In this document: piece by piece, positions 8,645-16,107 of the stretch
How the letters are laid out: each line of letters opens with the position of its first letter
How positions within the stretch are numbered: position 1 is the first letter of the stretch
NCBI GenBank assembly: GCA_035551995.1
Contig: DASZME010000079.1
Coordinates: 1 to 24,690, forward strand
Length of the DNA: 24,690 nt
Reading direction: 5' to 3'
From: RYN-428 sp035551995
Lineage (GTDB): Bacteria > Planctomycetota > Phycisphaerae > Tepidisphaerales > Tepidisphaeraceae
Notes under the pieces: generated by a model
The model's database searches: none
Told to the model about the DNA's origin: nothing
Seen by the model: the letters and a program-made list of their open reading frames with translations, nothing else
Translations under genes and position numbers: made by a program

Positions 8645-10174
8645 TCATTTTAGACCGTCTTGTTTTGCAAACGAACTCAATTCCGCGACCTGGTCCAGCC
8701 GACCGCGAAAGCCAACATAGCCGTCCGGACGAACTATCAGAAGTTTCTTCTTAATCCCCAATGCGCGTCGGCCTTCGTCGTCCAACTCCGACTCCTGGAG
8801 CGACATCACCTGCGTGAAATTGAGCAGGCTTGATATTTCCCGCCGCTCGGCTTCCGTCGCGTTTAGCGAAATCGCCAGATGTTTCGCTTGTGTCCAATTG
8901 TGCAGCAACGTCGACGGCTGACCGTGCCGTAGGATGTCCAGATCCGGCAACCGGTCGCCCGCTTCCAGAGCGCCGTCGCCGCCATGATCCGCCACGGCAG
9001 ACGAACGGCGGTATTCGATCGCAGTTTCGGAAATAAATCCCACGAACGTATCCTGCATCGCGCGGGGCTTGGATACGAGGGGAGCGAGAGCATCGCGGAC
9101 GTACTCGATGACCGGGTTTGACGCCGTCGCGAGTTTCAAACCACGTTCGGTAAATTTCAGAAGGTTCCTGCCCACCGCGCCTCTTTCCTCTTCGTAACTG
9201 TCCAGGATTTTTTCGTCCGCGCCGCGGATCACGGCCGCCAGTTTCCAGGCAAGATTGGCGGCATCCTGAATCCCGGTGTTCATTCCCTGGCCACCCACCG
9301 GCGAATGGATATGAGCGGCGTCTCCCGCCAAAAAAACCCGGCCGGCGCGGTAGTGTTGAGCCTGAAGATCATTCACATGGAACGGCGTCATCCACTCCGC
9401 CGAACGAATCTTCACGCGGACATTTGCCTTGTCGATCGCGTTCTGAAAATCCTGAATTGTGAGTTCACGATCCTTCGCATCTTTTTGCTCGGAGTGCAGC
9501 GCGACGATGAGGCGGGTCAATTTATCGGTCAATCGACCCATGAAAACGACGTCGCCGCGATGCAAGTGCAAAACGAGTTCGTCCGCTGGCGCATCGGGTC
9601 CGTCGAGTTCCAGATCCCCAAGGAAAAAAGACAATCCCACTCCCTTTCCTTCGAAGGGTATGCCGCAGAATTTCCGCACGGCGCTGTGTGCCCCATCGCA
9701 ACCGACGATCCATCGCGGCGACACGCGCTCTTGCGAACCATCAGCCCGACGCAACACGCAGTCAGCGCCGTCGTCTCGTTGCTCAAAAGAAACAAGTTCG
9801 GTTTCACGTTCGGTCTTAAGCCCGAGCGATTCCATGTGGGCGTTGAGGATGGCCTCGGTCTTACTTTGCGGAAGGAACAGGAGATAGGGGTAACGGCTGG
9901 GAATCCTTCGAAACTCGAAGGTGAGAATGTTTTTGCCGTCGCTCCAGAATGAGGCTTTGGTTAGCTGACGTCCTGAATCGACCGCCTGTGACGCAATCCC
10001 ATACCGCTGAAATTGTTCAAGCGTACGCGCCTGGACAACTAAAGCCTGGGAATGCTTGGCCAGATGGTTTGATTTGTCGATGATGCGCACGTTCATGCCG
10101 GCGCGTTTTAGCTCGATTGCCATGGTCATGCCCGTGGGGCCGGCGCCAACGACGAGAGTGAGTGGTGTAGTCAT
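8645..10174 (-). CDS. FAD-dependent aromatic-ring monooxygenase (PheA/TfdB type)
   Basis: 509 residues. It is a class A flavoprotein hydroxylase that should use NAD(P)H and O2 to hydroxylate a phenolic or polyketide-like substrate; the substrate cannot be read. The FAD-binding GxGxxG is at 10-15 (GAGPTG), the DG motif at 160-161 (CDGAHSAVR) and the GD motif at 284-285 (FLAGDAAHIHSPVGGQG). The stretch after about 400 fits the thioredoxin-like C-terminal domain of phenol hydroxylase and PgaE/MhpA relatives. The start at 10174 places the Rossmann strand at residue 5 as usual; only a weak GGAA precedes it. A cupin gene lies 128 bases upstream on the same strand, so the two could be co-transcribed. 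Confidence 0.88.
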   Translation of the reverse strand: MTTPLTLVVGAGPTGMTMAIELKRAGMNVRIIDKSNHLAKHSQALVVQARTLEQFQRYGIASQAVDSGRQLTKASFWSDGKNILTFEFRRIPSRYPYLLFLPQSKTEAILNAHMESLGLKTERETELVSFEQRDDGADCVLRRADGSQERVSPRWIVGCDGAHSAVRKFCGIPFEGKGVGLSFFLGDLELDGPDAPADELVLHLHRGDVVFMGRLTDKLTRLIVALHSEQKDAKDRELTIQDFQNAIDKANVRVKIRSAEWMTPFHVNDLQAQHYRAGRVFLAGDAAHIHSPVGGQGMNTGIQDAANLAWKLAAVIRGADEKILDSYEEERGAVGRNLLKFTERGLKLATASNPVIEYVRDALAPLVSKPRAMQDTFVGFISETAIEYRRSSAVADHGGDGALEAGDRLPDLDILRHGQPSTLLHNWTQAKHLAISLNATEAERREISSLLNFTQVMSLQESELDDEGRRALGIKKKLLIVRPDGYVGFRGRLDQVAELSSFAKQDGLK

Positions 10175-10302
10175 TTAAAAGTTCCATGACGCAACGCGCC
10201 CCGATTTTGACACGGGCGCCTCCTTCTTGTAACGGGATAAAATCTCCGCTCGAGCCGGCGAATCGCGTCCGATTCTGAAACCAAGGCTGGGAGTCCGCGG
10301 GG

Positions 10303-10698
10303 TTACTTTCGATACTGTTCGTCGCTGACTTTTTCCATCCATTCCACGGCTTTCCCGCCGATCTTCTCCTGAATGGCGATGTGCGTCATTGCCGTTGTGG
10401 CGGTGGCGCCGTGCCAGTGTTTTTCGCCGGGGGGAAACCAGATCACGTCGCCGGGCCGGATTTCGTCGACCGGGCCGCCTTCATGCTGAACCCAGCCGCA
10501 ACCGGCGGTTACGATCAGCGTCTGGCCAAGCGGATGGGTGTGCCACGCCGTGCGGGCGCCGGGCTCGAACGTAACGCTTGCGCCGCTCACGCGGGCGGGG
10601 TCAGATCGATCAAAGAGCGGATCGATCCGAACGGTCCCTGTGAACCAATCCGACGGACCCTTTCCCGACGGTTGAGAGCCAATTCGCTTGATCTCCAT
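10303..10698 (-). CDS. Mn-cupin, (R)-hydroxynitrile-lyase-like
   Basis: 131 residues, a single small cupin barrel. The metal site reads WHTHPLGQ (His53, His55, Gln59) and His94 in GEKHWH. These are the same residue numbers I recall for the manganese cupin hydroxynitrile lyase of Granulicella tundricola, also 131 residues. Ala40, Val42 and Gln110, the positions altered in improved versions of that enzyme, also coincide. Relatives are often annotated only as cupin or carboxymuconolactone-decarboxylase-like protein, and the natural role is unclear. The start at 10698 is decided by a perfect AAGGAGG six bases upstream; the frame is open to 10752 but that stretch has no protein character. It lies upstream of the FAD hydroxylase on the same strand. 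Confidence 0.85.
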   Translation of the reverse strand: MEIKRIGSQPSGKGPSDWFTGTVRIDPLFDRSDPARVSGASVTFEPGARTAWHTHPLGQTLIVTAGCGWVQHEGGPVDEIRPGDVIWFPPGEKHWHGATATTAMTHIAIQEKIGGKAVEWMEKVSDEQYRK

Positions 10699-10704
10699 TT
10701 GCGT

Positions 10705-10711
10705 CCTCCTT
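10705..10711 (-). promoter_or_regulatory. Strong Shine-Dalgarno of the cupin gene
   Basis: AAGGAGG on the minus strand, six bases before the ATG at 10698. It rules out the upstream start at 10752. Confidence 0.85.
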
Positions 10712-11070
10712 GTTTTCGGTTGCCTCGCTCGCGTAAACGAGAATTCAGTCATTCGTTTGAAGCTCGTTTACTGCCTCATCGGTCTTGGGAAACTGTAGGC
10801 AGGCATGACGGTATGACAAATCTCGTAGATTTGAACGGGAGGCTCCTATCGCACATGTGTTTTGTCCTTAAGCCATTCGACAACGGTTAAATGCATCGAG
10901 TTGTCCTATGGACAGGGCCTATTTGCATTGCATTCCGGCGCGCGCTTTTCGCCGAACCATTTGCAAGCCGCGCGGGCGGCGCCTGGACGCGCGGCTCCGG
11001 TTGAAAACGCGGTTCATTTTCCCGCGACAAAAAGCAAGTGTTGCGGCTATCATCCGATTCTCGTAGCACA
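10712..11070. other. Intergenic region between divergent cupin and peptidase genes
   Basis: About 360 bases with no convincing gene. It must hold the divergent promoters of the cupin gene (-) and the peptidase gene (+). The only structure I see is a 7-bp hairpin at 10817-10833 (CAAATCT, loop CGT, AGATTTG). No clear consensus promoter stands out. Confidence 0.5.
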
Positions 11071-12087
11071 ATGCGATTGACGATGCTCATCCTCGCGGCG
11101 TTGTTACCGGCGATCCTAGCGCCGGGCGGCCGGTGCGCCGATTCCGATCCGAATTCCAAACCGGCGCCGCGTAATGCGCATGAGGCGAAAGGGGACGACA
11201 AGTCTTCCGACGCCGACGATTCGCCCTCGGTGGCCGGCGCCGGCCCGCGGCGGATTGGCGACGCCGACCCGCGCTTCTGGGGACCGCTCACGGAGAATCA
11301 GCGATCCGAGGCGATCTCCGCTCTTAAAAAAACGGCCCGCAAATCCGCGGATGACTTAAAACATCCGCTTCATCTCTGCGAAAGCAAGTGCTTCCTCCTC
11401 TATTCCGACGTGTCGGAGAACGACGCCAGCCGATATTCGAGTCTGCTCGAGCGGGTGCACGCGAAGCTGATCGAGATGTTCGGCCTGGAAAAAACGGAAA
11501 ACGTATTTCGCGGCAAAGCCCTCGTCTTCATCTTCGCTCGGATTGAAGATTATCACCTCTTCGAACGCCTGTGCGAGAACGTCGATCCCGGCGGCTCCTA
11601 CGGCATGACCCACTGCTTCGGCGACGGCCTGGTTCACATGGCGTTCTACCGCTATCCGAGCGATTCGCAGTTCAACCATCTGCTGGCCCACGAAACGGTG
11701 CACGGATTTCTTCATCGCTATCGCAGTCCGGTTTATGTCGTCTCATGGGTCAACGAAGGGCTCGCCGACAGCCTCGCCAGCGAATTAGTCCCCAACAAAC
11801 GCCGAAATAAAATGACCCGAGGACTGGTTCGCGCCGGCCTGGATCAACATGGGTGTGCGCTTGGCGATTTTTTCACCGCCCGCCAGATCGACGGCTGGCA
11901 ATACCCGATCGCCGAAACGCTTTGCGGCTGGATGATCCATCACAATAGCCATGGGTATCTTGATTTCATCAACGGCATCAAGGACGGGCAAACGTGGGAA
12001 ATCAGCCTCAAGCGGAATTTCGCCATGACGTCCGAGCAATTATCGAGCGATTACGGCAAGACCATGGAGGTGAAAATTCGCCCGTGA
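11071..12087 (+). CDS. Exported HExxH zinc peptidase-like protein
   Basis: 338 residues. The N-terminus MRLTMLILAALLPAILAPG is a signal peptide. A charged, low-complexity stretch follows to about residue 60, so the protein should be periplasmic or outside. The core resembles gluzincin-type proteins of the DUF1570/peptidase MA kind common in planctomycetes. HETVH at 207-211 gives two zinc ligands and the catalytic Glu208, and Glu229 in WVNEGLADSL is the likely third ligand. Four Cys at about 103, 107, 168 and 182 could form disulfides. The frame opens earlier with a GTG at 11038, but the signal peptide favours 11071. No Shine-Dalgarno is obvious. Substrate unknown. It is followed by citrate synthase after 190 bases, with no functional link apparent. 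Confidence 0.72.
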   Translation: MRLTMLILAALLPAILAPGGRCADSDPNSKPAPRNAHEAKGDDKSSDADDSPSVAGAGPRRIGDADPRFWGPLTENQRSEAISALKKTARKSADDLKHPLHLCESKCFLLYSDVSENDASRYSSLLERVHAKLIEMFGLEKTENVFRGKALVFIFARIEDYHLFERLCENVDPGGSYGMTHCFGDGLVHMAFYRYPSDSQFNHLLAHETVHGFLHRYRSPVYVVSWVNEGLADSLASELVPNKRRNKMTRGLVRAGLDQHGCALGDFFTARQIDGWQYPIAETLCGWMIHHNSHGYLDFINGIKDGQTWEISLKRNFAMTSEQLSSDYGKTMEVKIRP

Positions 12088-12277
12088 TATGTTCCAAGTT
12101 GTCCCGGCGCGTCTCACTTCTCGACTGGATTTTAGTTTGGCTCACCGCTATATTTCGCGCCGGCGTTGCGCCAGTCCGCTTTTCTGGACGAAATCCAGGG
12201 AAAAAACCGGCAACTTATTTCGAATCGGCAACTAACAACGTGCGACTCAGCCGCCCTTTTTATTTTGGACATTTTTC

Positions 12278-13483
12278 ATGAGTGAATCGGGTTCCACCAT
12301 CGCCGCCGCATCAATTCCCCCCGCCGCCGCCCCGAGAAAGCCGGGCGGAGGACTTGAAGGGGTTGTCGCCGTGCAGAGCGAAATTTGTTTTATCGACGGG
12401 AACGCCGGCCGCCTGGTATATCGCGGGTACGAGATCGCCGACCTGGTCGAAAACTCCACGTTTGAAGAGGTCGCTTATCTTCTGTGGGACGGCAAACTGC
12501 CGAATCGAGCCGAGCTGACGTCCCTAAAAAAGGAACTGTCCGGGGCCCAGCAATTGCCGCCCCATGTGCTGGGCGTGCTAAAGGCCCTGCCGGCCCAGAC
12601 CGAACCGATGGACGCGCTGCGGACGGCCATCAGCTCCGCGGCGGCGACCGATCCGGATCTGCATTGCGATCCGAAGGATTTCGCCGCCCAGCGGCGCAAA
12701 GCGATTCGCATCACGGCGGTCTTGCCGACGATCGTCGCGGCGTTCAGCCGACTTCGCACCGGCGGCCAGCCGATCGCCCCTGATCCGACGTTGTCGATCG
12801 CGGGAAATTTCCTCTACATGCTCAACGGGAAAAAGCCGCACGAAACGCTCACGCGCGTTTTGGACGCGGCCCTGGTGCTTCACGCCGAGCATGGAATGAA
12901 CGCCAGCACGTTTACCGCTCGCGTAACGGCCGCGACGCTGGCGGACATGCACGCCGCCATTACCGCCGCCACCGCCGCGCTTAAAGGACCGCTTCACGGC
13001 GGCGCCAACGAAGACGTCATGCATCTTTTATTGGAATGCGGCGACGCCAATACCTGCGAAACAGTCGTGAAGGATAAGCTCAGCCGCGGCGACAAAATTC
13101 CCGGCTTTGGCCATCGCGTTTATCGCACATTTGATCCTCGCGCCCATTTCCTCCGCAAGATGAGCAAGCAGCTCGGCGACGCCGCCGGCAATACTAAGTG
13201 GTATGAGATGAGCGAGCGGCTCATTCCCATCATGAAAGATTCGCCCGCCAGCAACGGCCAGCCGCGCAATCTCAACCCCAACGTGGATTTCTTCTCGGCG
13301 AGCACATATTACACGATGGGCATTCCCATCGAGTTGTTCACGCCGCTGTTCGCGATTTCGCGAGCCGCCGGTTGGACCGCTCACGTCATGGAGCAGCATA
13401 AGAACAACCGGATTATCCGGCCGACGGACGACTACCACGGGCCTTTCGACCTCAAGGTAACGCCGGTCGATCAGCGGCCCTGA
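12278..13483 (+). CDS. gltA: Citrate synthase (short, type I-like)
   Basis: 401 residues. It condenses acetyl-CoA and oxaloacetate to citrate in the TCA cycle. The catalytic triad is visible: His240 in GPLHGGANE, His279 in PGFGHRVY and Asp337 in NVDFFSAS. EQHKNNRIIRP near the C-terminus binds substrate. The length and the lack of an N-terminal beta domain match the smaller dimeric citrate synthases of Gram-positives, archaea and planctomycetes. A 2-methylcitrate synthase is an alternative, but no prp genes are near. The first 25 residues are Ala/Pro-rich and probably disordered. The ATG at 12278 lacks a clear Shine-Dalgarno. Confidence 0.94.
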   Translation: MSESGSTIAAASIPPAAAPRKPGGGLEGVVAVQSEICFIDGNAGRLVYRGYEIADLVENSTFEEVAYLLWDGKLPNRAELTSLKKELSGAQQLPPHVLGVLKALPAQTEPMDALRTAISSAAATDPDLHCDPKDFAAQRRKAIRITAVLPTIVAAFSRLRTGGQPIAPDPTLSIAGNFLYMLNGKKPHETLTRVLDAALVLHAEHGMNASTFTARVTAATLADMHAAITAATAALKGPLHGGANEDVMHLLLECGDANTCETVVKDKLSRGDKIPGFGHRVYRTFDPRAHFLRKMSKQLGDAAGNTKWYEMSERLIPIMKDSPASNGQPRNLNPNVDFFSASTYYTMGIPIELFTPLFAISRAAGWTAHVMEQHKNNRIIRPTDDYHGPFDLKVTPVDQRP

Positions 13484-13495
13484 ATTCAGTACGAT

Positions 13496-13723
13496 CTATC
13501 GCGTAGACTGGCCAGCTCCTAAATCCGACGGCTGAGTCGCCGGGGCCGGCGCATGGTGGTATGTTCCGGGTTGTTCGGGATTTTCACCAAATTCGCCGTT
13601 GCCGCCGGCATACGCGCCCTGTTCGCTGCGTGGCAAAGTGCTTTGATCGCTCGTACATCCCATGAAGGCCACTCCGCCGAGCAGAAGTGAAAGACCCGCC
13701 GCCAAACCCATTACTGCTTTCAT
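13496..13723 (-). CDS. Small putative lipoprotein
   Basis: 75 residues of unknown function. The N-terminus MKAVMGLAAGLSLLLGGVAF is a lipoprotein-like signal peptide ending MGC, with Cys23 as the likely lipidated residue; Phe at -3 is atypical for a lipobox. The mature part is Gly/Pro/Gln-rich (SEQGAYAGGNGEFGENPEQ, then HHAPAPATQPS) and probably unstructured. The start at 13723 is chosen because GGAG sits six bases upstream; an ATG two codons earlier would leave no spacing and the frame is open further to 13783. It is convergent with gltA, with only 12 bases between the ends, and divergent from the doxX gene. Confidence 0.6.
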   Translation of the reverse strand: MKAVMGLAAGLSLLLGGVAFMGCTSDQSTLPRSEQGAYAGGNGEFGENPEQPGTYHHAPAPATQPSDLGAGQSTR

Positions 13724-13892
13724 CGCCATCTCCGTTAAACAAGGCCCGGAAACGCAAAACGTCGTTACCGATGCGTGAAACATCCGGGCAATTCACGGGC
13801 CATCAAATTGCTATTTCGTTGATCCACCGGCAACTTCATCATTCGTCAACATTGGCTGCGGATTCCGCTTTCGCCAACCGGATATTCTGAGG

Positions 13893-13962
13893 GTATCCTT
13901 TCCCGTGCCGTCGTGGGAGAATGAAAAGGGATACTTACCGTCATCGTAAGGTGATGACGGTA
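13893..13962 (+). promoter_or_regulatory. Nested inverted repeats upstream of the doxX gene
   Basis: A perfect 10-bp stem lies at 13936-13945 (TACCGTCATC) and 13953-13962 (GATGACGGTA), with a 7-base loop. Just before it are GTATCC (13893-13898) and GGATAC (13929-13934), a second inverted pair. The group ends about 30 bases before the doxX start. It may be an operator or leader structure for that gene. It lacks a T-run, so it is not a typical terminator. Confidence 0.45.
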
Positions 13963-13994
13963 CGCCAATCCGAACCCAACGAAGGAGCCGCGCC

Positions 13995-14477
13995 ATGTCT
14001 CAGTTTTCCAGTTCTCCATCGAATTTTACGGCCGTTAAGGCCGGCGGAACCTGCTGCCGCTGGGCGGTGTCGTCGGCCGGCGGCGCCGAGCGAGTGGGCA
14101 TCATGCTGGTGCGGTTGATGGTCGGCGTGGCGTTCGCCGTTCACGGCTATCAGAAATGGTTCATCTGGCATCCCGCCGGCACCGTTGCGGGGTTCGGCCA
14201 CATGGGCTTCCCCCCCGCCGCCGCTTATACCGCGATGACGGCTGAACTGGTCTGCGGCGTTCTCCTCATTCTGGGCCTGTTCACCCGCTTCGCCGCGATT
14301 CCGATCGTCATCACGATGATCGTCGCCATCGTCAAGGTTCATCTTCACAACGGTTTTTTTGTCTCGAATATGGGATATGAATATGCGCTGACGCTCGGCG
14401 TCGCGGCGCTGGCGCTGGTGCTTGCCGGACCAGGCACGCTTGCGGTGGATGATCTCATCGCGGGCAAACGTGGATAA
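13995..14477 (+). CDS. DoxX-family membrane protein
   Basis: 160 residues. After a soluble, Ser-rich N-terminus of about 33 residues come four hydrophobic helices: about 35-55 (GIMLVRLMVGVAFAVHGYQKW), 75-98, 100-118 and 132-150. The first helix with HGYQKW and the later GLFTRFAA loop are typical of DoxX/YphA proteins, inner-membrane proteins linked to redox or quinone functions in several bacteria. Two adjacent Cys (20-21) precede the first helix, which is unusual and could bind metal or form a disulfide. GGAG lies eight bases before the ATG. The upstream inverted repeats suggest regulated expression. The specific role is unknown. Confidence 0.8.
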   Translation: MSQFSSSPSNFTAVKAGGTCCRWAVSSAGGAERVGIMLVRLMVGVAFAVHGYQKWFIWHPAGTVAGFGHMGFPPAAAYTAMTAELVCGVLLILGLFTRFAAIPIVITMIVAIVKVHLHNGFFVSNMGYEYALTLGVAALALVLAGPGTLAVDDLIAGKRG

Positions 14478-14555
14478 CACCGACGTTTTCAAATGACATG
14501 AAATCAATCGCGGCCGCTTTTCCTGTCGGCGCCGCGGTCATACACTACGCCAGTG

Positions 14556-16034
14556 ATGAAAAAGCTGTCGTTTAACGTTGATGGCGTGCTCGAAGGCAAA
14601 TCGCGCCTGACCGACGATCAGGCGCTGGAACTATATCACGATGCGTCGTTGCAGGATCTGGGCCAGTGGGCGCATGCCGTCACGCAGCGCCTGCATCCGC
14701 AGGACCATCGCACGTATGTCATCGATCGGAACATCAATTACACGAATGTCTGCACGGCAAAATGCACGTTCTGCGCTTTTCGCCGGGACCATGAGGACGC
14801 CGACAGCTACACGCTGAGCTATGAAAAAATCGGCGAAAAAATTCGAGAGTTGATCGCGATCAACGGCACGCAGATTCTCATGCAAGGCGGCATGAACGAC
14901 CTGCTGCCGATCGAGTGGTATGAGGACCTGCTTCGCTATATCAAGCACAATTTTCCGACGGTGCACGTTCATGCGTTCAGCCCGCCGGAGTTTGTGGAGT
15001 TCGAGCGGTTTTTCAAACTGGACGTGCGGGAGATCATCCGCCGATTCCACAAGGCCGGCCTCGACACCATTCCCGGCGGCGGCGGAGAAATCTTCAACCC
15101 GCGCGTGCGCCGACGGATCGGCATCGGCAAATGCACCGGCGACGACTGGATGCGCGTCATGCGCGTCGCTCACGAAGAAGGCCTAAACACCTCCTGCACC
15201 ATGCTGATCGGCCACATCGAGTTCGTGCGCGAGCGCATCGAGCACATGAGCGCGCTGCGCGACATGCAGGACTACGCCCACGCGCAAGCGATCGCATTTG
15301 AGAATCCAACCGCCATCGTTCCCGGCCGCGGCGCCGAGGCGATCGCGACGCTCGAACAGGTGAAGGATCGTTGGCCAGGTGTTTTTGCCAAGTCCTGTTT
15401 CGCTCCGCTGGGAATCGCCAATCCCGGCTCATACACCGCATTCATTCACTGGCCCTTCCAGCGTGAAAACACGCCGCTGGGCCGCGCCAAGGAATGGGAC
15501 GAGGAAATCCACGGCCCCTATGACGACAGCGCCAACGAAGACATTCTCCGCGGCCGGGTGGTGCGGATGGCCGGCTCAAACGAATATCTGAAAATGCTCG
15601 CCGTCGCCCGGCTTTTTTTCGACAACATTTCCAGCCTGCAAAGCAGTTGGGTGACGATGGGTCCCAAGATCGGCCAACTGGCCCTGTTCTTCGGCGCCAA
15701 CGACATGGGCAGCGTGATGATGGAAGAAAACGTGGTCAGCGCCGCCGGCGCCACCTACAAGCTCAGCGACCGTGAAATCTGCCGATTGATTCGTGACGCG
15801 GGTTGGACGCCGGCGCAGCGGGATCAATATTACAATGTTTTGTCGCGTCACGACGGTCCCGATTCGCCCGACCTCCGCCCCCTTGAAAATCCGCCGATGC
15901 GAAACGTGCGAAAGATCGACAAGCAATACATCGGCGCCGCTCCTGGGCTGGACGACGGGCAGGATCGGAGCGTAAAGGTGCAATTGCCGATCCTAAGCGG
16001 AGCGGAGGCGCCGGTGAGGGGCGTGGGAGGATAA
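14556..16034 (+). CDS. mqnC: Cyclic dehypoxanthinyl futalosine synthase-like radical SAM enzyme
   Basis: 492 residues. MqnC closes the ring of dehypoxanthine futalosine in the futalosine route to menaquinone, in the cytoplasm. The radical SAM cluster is Cys66, Cys70 and Cys73 (CTAKCTFCAF) after the family sequence DRNINYTNV. HAFSPPE at 139-145, GLDTIPGGGGEIF at 168-180, WPFQRENT at 299-306, SSWVTMGPKIGQLAL and EENVVSAAG all fit MqnC and argue against MqnE or CofH. Compared with the usual length of about 370-400 residues it has extra sequence at about 240-292 and 309-336 and a C-terminal tail after 430. A GTG at 14553 directly precedes the ATG; either could start. No other mqn gene is in the window. 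Confidence 0.82.
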   Translation: MKKLSFNVDGVLEGKSRLTDDQALELYHDASLQDLGQWAHAVTQRLHPQDHRTYVIDRNINYTNVCTAKCTFCAFRRDHEDADSYTLSYEKIGEKIRELIAINGTQILMQGGMNDLLPIEWYEDLLRYIKHNFPTVHVHAFSPPEFVEFERFFKLDVREIIRRFHKAGLDTIPGGGGEIFNPRVRRRIGIGKCTGDDWMRVMRVAHEEGLNTSCTMLIGHIEFVRERIEHMSALRDMQDYAHAQAIAFENPTAIVPGRGAEAIATLEQVKDRWPGVFAKSCFAPLGIANPGSYTAFIHWPFQRENTPLGRAKEWDEEIHGPYDDSANEDILRGRVVRMAGSNEYLKMLAVARLFFDNISSLQSSWVTMGPKIGQLALFFGANDMGSVMMEENVVSAAGATYKLSDREICRLIRDAGWTPAQRDQYYNVLSRHDGPDSPDLRPLENPPMRNVRKIDKQYIGAAPGLDDGQDRSVKVQLPILSGAEAPVRGVGG

Positions 16035-16077
16035 GTCGCCCGGTCCGTCCGTCCCAAACTGAGATAGCGACTCCTCC
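16026..16077. terminator. Possible convergent stem-loop between mqnC and the sugar transferase gene
   Basis: GGAGGA (16026-16031) and GTCGC (16035-16039) pair with GCGAC and TCCTCC (16067-16077), an 11-bp stem interrupted by a 3-base bulge that is the mqnC stop codon. The loop is 27 bases. It lies between two convergent genes. There is no proper T-run, so termination is only a guess. Confidence 0.3.
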
Positions 16078-16107
16078 GATCCCTTTTGGATTCTCATGCC
16101 GTCGAAT

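Noticed and set aside
10805..10813. ATGACGGTA shared with the doxX-leader hairpin (13954-13962)
   Set aside because: A nine-base match between two intergenic regions could easily be chance, and the flanks differ.
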